The notes: a model not told the origin generated them from the sequence alone. 5,730 bases of DNA from CBDCEG01 sp965215775 (GCA_965215775.1 CBDCEG010000024.1:1-5730); one strand, 5' to 3'. Counted from the first letter of the stretch, positions 1 through 5,730 are shown. A program made the numbers and translations.

Positions 1-1163
1 CTTTCAAAAAGTAAATTATATTTTAGTGGATCTAAATCAGTTATTTTCAAAGAATAAGCAACTAAAGAGCCAGCACCAGAACCACGACCTGGCCCAACTG
101 GAATATCATTTTCTTTTGACCAATCTATAAAGTCTGCAACAATCAAAAAATATCCAGGAAAACCCATCTGATTTATTGTATTTATTTCAAAATCTAATCT
201 ATTTTGATAAGTTTCTCTTACTTTTTCAATTTCAGATTCAGTTTTAAAGAGCTGTTTTAATCTTTTTTCTAAACCTTCTTTTGCTAATTTTATTAAATAT
301 TCATCTTCTTTTAAGTTGAATTCATTTGGAAAATCAGGTAAATAACTTTTCCCAAAAATCAATTTAACATTACATTTTTGAGCAATTAAATTTGAATTTT
401 CAAGTAAATCTGGGTAATTCTCAAAAGCTTCTAACATTTGAGAATAACTTTTCAAATACTGCTCGTTAGTATAATTTTTGTCTCTATTTTGGTCATCAAG
501 TAACATTCCACCACTAATACAAACTCTAGCTTCATGCGCTTCAAACTCATCTTTATTCAAAAAACAACTATGGTTTGTTGCAACTGCTGGAGTTTTAGTT
601 ATTTGTGCAATTTCTAAAGCTTGGCTAAAATAATTAGCTTCTTGAGATGCTTTTATTTGTGAAACTTCTATATAAAATTCATTATCAAATAATAACTTAT
701 GCTCTTGAATTAAATTAATCGCCTCATCTTTTTTATTATTTAGAATATAGTTTCCAATAATCCCTTGCGTTCCTGCAGATAATGCAATCAAACCAGAAGT
801 ATTTGCTTTTAAGTTTTCAAAACTAACTCCCAAAGTATGATCAATTTGCCCTTTTAAATAAGCTAAACTAATAATTTCACACAAATTTTTATAGCCCATA
901 TCATTTTTGCAAAGTAAAATTAAATTAAAAATTCCATCGTCATAACGAACACTAACCTCTGCTCCTAGAATTGGTTTAATTCCTGATGCTACAGCTTGTT
1001 TATAAAACTTAACCAAGCCATAGATATTATTTAAATCAGTTAATGCAACACTTTTTTGACCCATTTCCAAAAGTTTTGGGAAAAGTTTCTTAAAACGAAT
1101 TGTTCCATCACTTAAAGAGTATTCAGAGTGCAATCTTAGGTGGGTAAAATTTTGATTATTCAT
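1..1163 (-). CDS. dnaE: DNA polymerase III alpha subunit, N-terminal part (cut by the window edge)
   Basis: This is the first 387 codons of the replicative DNA polymerase catalytic subunit; the gene runs on past the left edge. Translation from the ATG at 1163 gives an N-terminal PHP domain (HLRLHSEYS at residues 8-16, TDLNN at 42-46, VATNHSCF at 194-201, then an AHEARV stretch at 209-214). The start of the polymerase palm follows, with the family signature VGPGRGSGAGSLVAY at 356-370 and KITDLDPL at 373-380. The frame is open throughout and colinear with E. coli DnaE. The catalytic aspartates (PDxDxD) should lie about 15 residues beyond the edge, so catalytic competence cannot be judged. Several PHP metal-ligand positions are replaced, as in E. 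coli, which suggests a non-catalytic PHP domain and a separate DnaQ-type proofreader. The start follows lpxB after 40 bases with no clear Shine-Dalgarno sequence. No terminator hairpin lies between them, so co-transcription is plausible. Unlike E. coli, no rnhB intervenes. Confidence 0.96.
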   Translation of the reverse strand, partial: MNNQNFTHLRLHSEYSLSDGTIRFKKLFPKLLEMGQKSVALTDLNNIYGLVKFYKQAVASGIKPILGAEVSVRYDDGIFNLILLCKNDMGYKNLCEIISLAYLKGQIDHTLGVSFENLKANTSGLIALSAGTQGIIGNYILNNKKDEAINLIQEHKLLFDNEFYIEVSQIKASQEANYFSQALEIAQITKTPAVATNHSCFLNKDEFEAHEARVCISGGMLLDDQNRDKNYTNEQYLKSYSQMLEAFENYPDLLENSNLIAQKCNVKLIFGKSYLPDFPNEFNLKEDEYLIKLAKEGLEKRLKQLFKTESEIEKVRETYQNRLDFEINTINQMGFPGYFLIVADFIDWSKENDIPVGPGRGSGAGSLVAYSLKITDLDPLKYNLLFE

Positions 1164-1203
1164 AAGTTAATATTATTTTTAGTGAAGCTGTAAGTTGATT
1201 ATT

Positions 1204-2352
1204 TTATATAAAGCTTTGTCTTGAAAATTTATCAAAAATGGCTTGTGCAGCTATATTTGCACCATTTTTCTTAGTTCGTTTTTTAATATCTATTAAGTCA
1301 TCTATCATTTTTGACCTATAGTTTTCATCAAAAATCATATTATATAAATCATCTGCCATAATTTGTGTATTTATATCATCTTGCATATATTCTGGAACAA
1401 CTTGCCTATTAGCAAGTAAATTCGGAAGAGAGAAAAACTCTGTATTTACCAGTCTTTTGGCTATCATTGCTGTTAGCTTACTAACTTTGTAAGAAACTAA
1501 CATTGGTTTTTCCAAGAGCATTGCCTCAAATGTTGCAGTTCCTGAAGATAATAAAACTACATCAGAAGCCAAAACAACCTCTGTTGCTTGCTGGTTAAGA
1601 ACTTTAAACCTAAGCCCTGAGCTTTTCATCATTTTAGTAATTAAACTATGTATATCTAAATTTATTGCTGGAATTAAAATCGCTAAATTTTTTATTTTCT
1701 TAGAAAGTTTTTGTGCTGTTTCAATGAAAACTGGTAACATTTTGGTAACTTCAGAAACTCTACTTCCTGGAAGAACTGCCAAATATTTAATATTCTTAGA
1801 TATTATTTTTAAACTTTTTTGTGCTTCTACTTTGCTTGTTTTGGTTACTTTTGGAAGAGTATCAGAAAGTGGATGACCACAATAAACAGCAGGTAAATCA
1901 TTTATATCATAAAAGCTTTTTTCAAAATCAAACAAAGTAAGCATTAGCTCACAAGATTCTTTTATATGTTTAATTCTGCCCTCTCGCCAAGCCCAAACTG
2001 ATGGACTTACATAATGAACCGTAAAAACCCCTAATTCTTTTAGTTTTTTTTCTAAACTTAAATTAAATTCTGGATAATCAATACCAATAAAAATATCAGG
2101 CATACTCGCTTGATAATTATTTAGTATTTTACGACGAAAAGATAAAAGTCTAGGTAAACTTTTTAGAATTTCAGTAAGCCCCATAACTGAAAACTGTTTG
2201 ATATCAAACATAGAGTAAAACCCTTGCTCAATCATTTTAGGTCCGCCAACACCGTCAAACCTAATAGTAGGGTCAATTCTACGAAGGGCTTTCATTAGTT
2301 CCGCCCCAAGAGTATCTCCTGATGCTTCGCCAGCTATAATTGCTATATGCAT
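1204..2352 (-). CDS. lpxB: Lipid-A-disaccharide synthase
   Basis: LpxB is a membrane-associated GT19 glycosyltransferase. It joins UDP-2,3-diacylglucosamine to lipid X (2,3-diacylglucosamine 1-phosphate), forming the beta-1,6-linked tetraacyl disaccharide 1-phosphate and releasing UDP. The 382-residue product has the same length as the E. coli enzyme. Visible motifs in order are GEASGD at 8-13, GIDYPEFN at 90-97 (D92 aligns with the essential E. coli D98), YVSPSVWAWR at 114-123, GHPLSD at 159-164, LPGSR at 194-198 (R198 aligns with E. coli R201), SSGTATFEAMLLEKP at 269-283 in the nucleotide-sugar side of the fold, and SLPNLLA at 308-314. All look intact. The ATG at 2352 puts the GEASGD loop at the expected distance from the N-terminus. 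It lies 21 bases after lpxA, with no evident Shine-Dalgarno sequence. Direct lpxA-lpxB adjacency without lpxI is the gammaproteobacterial pattern; the UDP-diacylglucosamine hydrolase (LpxH or another) must be encoded elsewhere. Confidence 0.98.
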   Translation of the reverse strand: MHIAIIAGEASGDTLGAELMKALRRIDPTIRFDGVGGPKMIEQGFYSMFDIKQFSVMGLTEILKSLPRLLSFRRKILNNYQASMPDIFIGIDYPEFNLSLEKKLKELGVFTVHYVSPSVWAWREGRIKHIKESCELMLTLFDFEKSFYDINDLPAVYCGHPLSDTLPKVTKTSKVEAQKSLKIISKNIKYLAVLPGSRVSEVTKMLPVFIETAQKLSKKIKNLAILIPAINLDIHSLITKMMKSSGLRFKVLNQQATEVVLASDVVLLSSGTATFEAMLLEKPMLVSYKVSKLTAMIAKRLVNTEFFSLPNLLANRQVVPEYMQDDINTQIMADDLYNMIFDENYRSKMIDDLIDIKKRTKKNGANIAAQAIFDKFSRQSFI

Positions 2353-2373
2353 TGGTATTTTTTCTGTTTATTA

Positions 2374-3147
2374 TTAGCGAATTAATCCGCGTTTCATATT
2401 ATCCAAAAAGTTACTGATTAAACTAACAACAGCTTCTTCTTTTGCTAGTTCTTTTAACTCTAATTTAGCTTCTTCTAAGCTTAAGTTTTTGTGATAAATA
2501 GCTTTAAATGCATTTCTAATTGCTATAATTTCATCTTTAGAAAATTTATTTCGTTTTAAGCCTTCACGATTAATTGTAACTGCTTTCGCTGGCATTCCAT
2601 CAACAATTGAAAATGGTGGAACATCATTTTTAACACCTGAAGAAAATCCACAAAGGGCGTAATCACCAATACTAACAAACTGATAAACAAGTGCAAAACC
2701 ACCAAGAATTACATTGTTTCCAATAGTTACATGACCTGCTAAAGAAGCACCATTTGCAAAAATAGTATTATTTTTTACAACGCAATCGTGAGCTAAGTGA
2801 ACATAAGCCATAATCCAGTTATTATCGCCAACACTTGTTACTCCATTGTCTTGAACAGTTCCACGGTTAAAGGTGCAAAACTCACGAATTACATTATTAT
2901 CACCAATTGTTAGCCAAGTTTCATCAGATTTATCAAATTTTTTATCTTGCGGATCTTCGCCTAAAGAGGAAAACTGATATATTTTATTATTTTTACCAAT
3001 TTTGGTTGGACCTTTTATTACAACATGCGATCCAATCCAAGTACCATCGCCAATGCTAACATTAGCACCAATTATAGTATAAGGATCAATTGTTACATTT
3101 TTTCCAATAGTTGCTGTTTTATCTATAATTACTGTTTTATGAATCAT
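2374..3147 (-). CDS. lpxA: UDP-N-acetylglucosamine 3-O-acyltransferase
   Basis: LpxA is the cytoplasmic first enzyme of lipid A synthesis. It moves a 3-hydroxyacyl chain from acyl carrier protein to the 3-OH of UDP-GlcNAc and works as a trimer of left-handed beta-helices. The 257-residue product (E. coli 262) has an N-terminal run of hexapeptide repeats of IGxxxx type over about residues 7-180 and a C-terminal helical part with RNAFKAIY at 211-218 and a GLIR end. The catalytic region VHLAHDC puts H120 at the E. coli H125 position and H117 at H122; H139 (LAGHV) matches H144. PQD at 66-68 matches the conserved D74 loop. Three normally informative sites differ by hand alignment: Y155 replaces E. 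coli H160, F168 sits at the chain-length position G173, and N200 replaces R205. Acyl-chain choice may therefore be unusual. The start is 20 bases after fabZ with no Shine-Dalgarno sequence. Family assignment is secure; chain length is inference. Confidence 0.98.
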   Translation of the reverse strand: MIHKTVIIDKTATIGKNVTIDPYTIIGANVSIGDGTWIGSHVVIKGPTKIGKNNKIYQFSSLGEDPQDKKFDKSDETWLTIGDNNVIREFCTFNRGTVQDNGVTSVGDNNWIMAYVHLAHDCVVKNNTIFANGASLAGHVTIGNNVILGGFALVYQFVSIGDYALCGFSSGVKNDVPPFSIVDGMPAKAVTINREGLKRNKFSKDEIIAIRNAFKAIYHKNLSLEEAKLELKELAKEEAVVSLISNFLDNMKRGLIR

Positions 3148-3167
3148 AATTAATTATTAGTGATTTA

Positions 3168-3632
3168 TTATACTGATTGACGCGTACACATTAAATCTGC
3201 AGAGCAAACTACTTTACCATCAACTAAAGCTTTGCCTGAAAAGGAATAAATGCCTCGTCTTGATTTTATAAGCTTAACTTCAATGTCAAGCCTATCACCT
3301 GGAACTACAACCTTTTTAAATCTAGCTTTATCAATTCCAACTAAATAATATAAAGAACTTCTATCTCCAGCTGGAACATTCTCAGTTTTAAACCCTAAAA
3401 TACCTGTTGCTTGAGCCATAGCTTCTAAAATCATAACTCCTGGCATAACTGGTTTTTGTGGAAAATGCCCTGTGAAAAAAGGCTCATTTATTGTTACATT
3501 TTTGACTGCTTTTAAAATAACACCTACTTCATAATCTGTGATTTTATCAATCATCAGAAAAGGATAGCGGTGTGGTAAATATTCCATTATTTCTTCAACA
3601 GTTAGTTGGTTTTCTTTATTTGAGTTTGTCAT
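3168..3632 (-). CDS. fabZ: 3-hydroxyacyl-[acyl-carrier-protein] dehydratase
   Basis: FabZ is a soluble hot-dog-fold enzyme of type II fatty acid synthesis. It dehydrates (3R)-hydroxyacyl-ACP to trans-2-enoyl-ACP and so competes with LpxA and LpxD for hydroxyacyl-ACP. The 154-residue product is close to E. coli FabZ (151). It shows LPHRYPFLMID at 19-29 and the active-site signature GHFPQKPVMPGVMILEAMAQ at 55-74. H56 and E70 form the expected catalytic pair, E70 lying on the central helix. A later GIDKARFKKVVVPGD block at 99-113 is also typical. FabA is excluded by length and by the central-helix sequence, and the neighbouring lpx genes support FabZ. It follows lpxD after a 68-base gap and is the only gene in the window preceded by a good Shine-Dalgarno sequence, which also confirms the ATG start at 3632. 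Confidence 0.98.
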   Translation of the reverse strand: MTNSNKENQLTVEEIMEYLPHRYPFLMIDKITDYEVGVILKAVKNVTINEPFFTGHFPQKPVMPGVMILEAMAQATGILGFKTENVPAGDRSSLYYLVGIDKARFKKVVVPGDRLDIEVKLIKSRRGIYSFSGKALVDGKVVCSADLMCTRQSV

Positions 3633-3641
3633 ATTATTTAA

Positions 3642-3647
3642 TCTCCT
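3642..3647 (-). promoter_or_regulatory. Shine-Dalgarno site of fabZ
   Basis: On the minus strand the hexamer AGGAGA lies 9 bases before the fabZ ATG, an ideal match and spacing for a ribosome binding site. None of the other five gene starts in the window has a comparable purine-rich match. It sits in the 68-base lpxD-fabZ gap, which otherwise is AT-rich and shows no convincing promoter or terminator. Confidence 0.8.
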
Positions 3648-3700
3648 ATTACTTATTTGTTTTATTTATTAATTTTATTTGCTTTGTTCTTTGATTTTGC

Positions 3701-4732
3701 TTATTTACTTTTCTTAAATAATGCATCTATTCGTTGAAAATATGCACTCAATCTATTCCATCTTCGTTGTGGTAATGACGGTAAAACGCCAGAATAAAAA
3801 CCTGGTTCTTTAACTGACTTCAAAAAGTTTGATCCACCATTTAGCATAACATTATCACAAATTTCAATATGCCCTGCAATTCCAACTTGCCCACCAAACA
3901 TACAGTTTTTGCCTATTTTCGCAGAACCAGCTATCCCAACACAACCTGCAAGTGCTGTATTTTCACCAACTTGGACATTATGTGCAATATGAACAAGGTT
4001 ATCAATGATAACTCCTGCTTTTATAATAGTATCTCCTAAAGCTCCTCTATCAATACAAACATTTGCTCCAATTCTAACTTTATCTTCTAAAATAACTTTG
4101 CCCAATTGTGGAATATGCTCCCAACCAGTTGCCTCAGGACTGTAACCAAATCCAGCTGAGCCAATTACACAGCCACTCATTATTTTGCAGTTTGCACCAA
4201 TTTGTGTATTTGCATAAATAGTTACATTACTATCAATTATTGTTTCTTGTCTAATAATTACATTTTCTTTGACAACAGAATTATCATTTATAAAACAATT
4301 ATTTCCAATAGTAACCTTGTCATCAATTACAACATTATGACCAATGAATACATTCTCACCTATTCTCGCGGTTCTAGAAATAAATGCTGATTGTTTTATT
4401 TCACTATTTTTTTGTTTTGGTAAGTAATTATGCTTTAGTTCTTTTGCAATTATTCTATAAGCTTGAGTTGGGTTTGGGTGAATAATTCCTTGTTTAATTT
4501 GTGTGCTTTTAACTTGTTCTAAAAGTGTTGGTGAAATAATATAAGCACAGTTATTATTAAACTCTGTTTTTCTAAGAGTTGCTTTACTTGTAATGAATAA
4601 TATTTTACCTTTTGCTTTTTCAGAATTTATAACAGATGCAACTCCATCAATCTCAAATTCTCCAATACCTAAAAGCTCACCTTTTGTTAGCTTTACTAAT
4701 AAATCTAATCGGATTTTTTTACTTTGTAACAT
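3701..4732 (-). CDS. lpxD: UDP-3-O-acylglucosamine N-acyltransferase
   Basis: LpxD is the third enzyme of lipid A synthesis. It places a second 3-hydroxyacyl chain from acyl-ACP on the 2-amino group of UDP-3-O-acylglucosamine, as a cytoplasmic beta-helix trimer. The 343-residue product (E. coli 341) has an N-terminal alpha/beta uridine-binding domain (about 1-105), hexapeptide repeats (about 115-300) and a short C-terminal helix. Family marks are GSAGFGY at 191-197, IPQLGKV at 207-213, IDRGALGDTII at 227-237, and IDNLVHIAHNV at 243-253, in which H251 matches catalytic E. coli H239. H288 matches H276. The ATG at 4732 is supported by IRLDLL and GVASV aligning with the E. coli N-terminus. It overlaps the end of skp by 14 bases, so translational coupling is likely. 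Oddity: the uridine-binding loop normally reading FxxNPKY reads FITSKAT at 46-52, losing the second aromatic and the Asn. Identity is secure; the effect on binding is unknown. Confidence 0.98.
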   Translation of the reverse strand: MLQSKKIRLDLLVKLTKGELLGIGEFEIDGVASVINSEKAKGKILFITSKATLRKTEFNNNCAYIISPTLLEQVKSTQIKQGIIHPNPTQAYRIIAKELKHNYLPKQKNSEIKQSAFISRTARIGENVFIGHNVVIDDKVTIGNNCFINDNSVVKENVIIRQETIIDSNVTIYANTQIGANCKIMSGCVIGSAGFGYSPEATGWEHIPQLGKVILEDKVRIGANVCIDRGALGDTIIKAGVIIDNLVHIAHNVQVGENTALAGCVGIAGSAKIGKNCMFGGQVGIAGHIEICDNVMLNGGSNFLKSVKEPGFYSGVLPSLPQRRWNRLSAYFQRIDALFKKSK

Positions 4733-5282
4733 TTGTTTCTGCTGATTTTTCAGCTGATTTCTTTGCTAATTTTAAAAGCTTATCCAAAACAAGGTTAGTA
4801 ATATTTATACGAGAGTTTACATAAATAATCCCTGTATTATTTAGAACTATATCTAGTGATTTTTCTTTGGAGACAGCTGCAACAGATTTTATAATAAGAG
4901 CTTGTAGTTTATTTAACTCCTCATTTCTTCTTAAATTATAATCATCTTTAATTGAGTTTTGAGCTTGTAAAAGTAATTTTTGATTTTTCTCAATTTTTTT
5001 TTCAAGTTCTTTTTGTTTAGCTTTGTCTTTTGTTGCATTATATTGAGAGTTAAGGTTTGTTAGCAACTCTCTTGTCGCAATTAAATCTAAGTTTCTTTTT
5101 TCAAATTCTTTAGTTAAAACTTGTTTAATTTCTTTTAACTGCGGAGCTTCAATCATTAGTTTTCTAATATTTACAAAGCCAATATTTACTTCTTTTGTTG
5201 CAGTTTTATTTGTATTATTTTTATTCTGGGCAAAAATATTCGCCGAGAATAAAAATAATAACGCTATAAAAAATTTAGTCAT
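4719..5282 (-). CDS. skp: Periplasmic chaperone Skp/OmpH family protein
   Basis: Skp is a trimeric, jellyfish-shaped periplasmic chaperone. It holds unfolded outer-membrane proteins after Sec export and delivers them to the BAM complex. The 187-residue precursor starts with a signal peptide (MTK, then a hydrophobic core at about 4-14) and a probable cleavage site after A18 (NIFA/QN). An Asn/Lys/Thr-rich linker (19-30) precedes the trimerisation strand (VNIGFVNIRKLMIEAP, 32-47). Long charged helices forming the tentacle coiled coil cover about 48-140, and returning strands (LDIVLNNTGIIYVN, 143-156) and a final helix close the body. This order is that of OmpH/Skp; sequence conservation in the family is weak, so the neighbours bamA and lpxD add important support. 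It is longer than E. coli Skp (161 with signal), mainly through the linker and a lysine-rich tail carrying KSAE twice (175-182). Its start lies 19 bases after bamA with no visible Shine-Dalgarno sequence. Confidence 0.93.
   Translation of the reverse strand: MTKFFIALLFLFSANIFAQNKNNTNKTATKEVNIGFVNIRKLMIEAPQLKEIKQVLTKEFEKRNLDLIATRELLTNLNSQYNATKDKAKQKELEKKIEKNQKLLLQAQNSIKDDYNLRRNEELNKLQALIIKSVAAVSKEKSLDIVLNNTGIIYVNSRINITNLVLDKLLKLAKKSAEKSAETNVTK
4741..4754 (-). other. Small hairpin just upstream of the lpxD start
   Basis: On the transcript, GCTGA and TCAGC form a perfect 5-bp stem around an AAAA loop, ending 8 bases before the lpxD ATG and lying inside the last codons of skp. It occupies the place where a Shine-Dalgarno sequence would be. 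An adjoining direct repeat (GCTGATTT on the plus strand at 4741-4748 and 4753-4760) encodes the KSAE duplication of Skp, so the structure may simply be a by-product of that repeat. A ribosome finishing skp would open the stem, which would fit coupled translation. The stem is short, so function is uncertain. Confidence 0.35.
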
Positions 5283-5301
5283 TTATATATTTTATTTAAA
5301 A

Positions 5302-5730
5302 TTAGAATGGAACTCCTATTGTGAACTGGAATCTTTCTTCAACATCGCCTTTCTTTTCATTTAAAGGAACAGCATAACTTAAGTTAAGAGGTCCAATTGG
5401 AGAGTTCCATAATAAGCTAACCCCTGCTGAATATCTAAAGTCATCAGCATCAAAAGTGCTATAGTCTGAGTAAACATTACCAAAATCAACAAAAGCACCA
5501 AGTCTAACATTTTCAGTATCAGAGCCAACTTTTAGCGGAAATAAAGCCTCAATACCACCAGCTATTCTAAAGTCACCACCTGCAATATTACCATTGCTAA
5601 ACTTAGGTCCTAATGAATTACCTCTAAAACCACGAACAGTTCTAAGACCACCAGCGTAATAATGACGATAGAAAGGAAGGTCTTCTGTATCTCCAAAACC
5701 ATCTGCATAATTAATTTCTATATGTGGAGA
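5302..5730 (-). CDS. bamA: Outer membrane protein assembly factor BamA, C-terminal end (cut by the window edge)
   Basis: This is the last 142 residues and stop codon of the Omp85-family core subunit of the BAM complex, which folds beta-barrel proteins into the outer membrane. The 5' part, including all POTRA domains, lies beyond the right edge. The fragment covers the end of the 16-strand barrel. It holds the conserved L6-loop motif VRGF (fragment residues 32-35, in GGLRTVRGFRGNSLGP), AFVDFGNVYSD at 98-108, and the family-typical WNSPIGPLNLSYAVP stretch (about 118-132). It ends in the beta-signal RFQFTIGVPF, with aromatic and hydrophobic residues alternating up to a terminal Phe. A TamA or generic Omp85 protein is less likely because the next genes are skp and lpxD, the classical BamA neighbours. 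The stop is followed after 19 bases by skp with no terminator between them, so the two are probably co-transcribed. Confidence 0.95.
   Translation of the reverse strand, partial: SPHIEINYADGFGDTEDLPFYRHYYAGGLRTVRGFRGNSLGPKFSNGNIAGGDFRIAGGIEALFPLKVGSDTENVRLGAFVDFGNVYSDYSTFDADDFRYSAGVSLLWNSPIGPLNLSYAVPLNEKKGDVEERFQFTIGVPF

Noticed and set aside
1164..1203. Possible terminator after lpxB
   Set aside because: No GC-containing stem followed by a U run on the minus strand; only a short AT palindrome near the dnaE start, as expected by chance at this composition.
3633..3700. Possible promoter between lpxD and fabZ
   Set aside because: The stretch is AT-rich, so weak -10-like strings occur, but no -35/-10 pair with proper spacing stands out.
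4202..4390. Plus-strand open frame of 62 codons inside lpxD
   Set aside because: It is antisense to the well-conserved hexapeptide repeats of lpxD; its Ile/Asn/Tyr-rich product reflects the reverse of repeat codons and matches no family I recognise.
2374..4732. Periodic near-repeats in lpxA and lpxD DNA
   Set aside because: The 18-base periodicity comes from the hexapeptide repeats of the beta-helix proteins and is not a DNA repeat or CRISPR array.
4636..4824. Plus-strand open frame of 62 codons across the lpxD-skp junction
   Set aside because: It is antisense to two confident genes, has no ribosome-binding site that I can see, and its apparent hydrophobic stretch is a shadow of lysine- and asparagine-rich codons on the coding strand.
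1..5730. A previously undescribed system or mobile element
   Set aside because: All sequence is accounted for by known core envelope and replication genes with short junctions; there are no transposase, integrase, terminal repeats, toxin-antitoxin pairs or composition breaks.

Overview
The window is a compact block of outer-membrane biogenesis genes, all read from the minus strand, from an AT-rich Gram-negative bacterium (roughly 30% G+C by eye). In transcription order, from high to low coordinates, the genes are bamA (3' end only), skp/ompH, lpxD, fabZ, lpxA, lpxB and dnaE (5' end only). Every complete gene can be named from family motifs. No mobile element, RNA gene, CRISPR array or defence system was found.

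Organism: the run bamA-skp-lpxD-fabZ-lpxA-lpxB followed directly by dnaE is the gammaproteobacterial arrangement known from Escherichia coli. In most alphaproteobacteria lpxI lies between lpxA and lpxB, and dnaE does not follow. Gene order plus low G+C suggests an AT-rich gammaproteobacterium, possibly Francisella-like or host-associated. The lineage is inferred from gene order and composition only.

Layout: 5302-5730 encodes the last 142 residues of the barrel assembly protein BamA. 4719-5282 encodes the periplasmic chaperone Skp, whose 3' end overlaps lpxD (3701-4732) by 14 bases. A 68-base gap, the largest in the window, separates lpxD from fabZ (3168-3632), which has the only convincing Shine-Dalgarno sequence. 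lpxA (2374-3147) and lpxB (1204-2352) follow at 20- and 21-base spacing. After 40 bases comes dnaE (from 1163 past the left edge). No intrinsic terminator was seen, so one transcript may cover all the genes.

How they work together: BamA folds outer-membrane proteins, and Skp carries those proteins across the periplasm. LpxA, LpxD and LpxB carry out steps 1, 3 and 5 of lipid A synthesis. FabZ dehydrates 3-hydroxyacyl-ACP, the same pool that LpxA and LpxD use as acyl donor, so it sits at the branch between phospholipid and lipid A synthesis. DnaE is the replicative polymerase and travels with the cluster without a direct functional link.

Points of interest are residue-level departures in the two lipid A acyltransferases (the chain-length position and a normally histidine position in LpxA; the uridine-binding loop in LpxD), the absence of rnhB between lpxB and dnaE, a degenerate PHP metal site in DnaE, and a small hairpin just before the lpxD start. 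I see no undescribed system here; this is a core locus with some unusual details.
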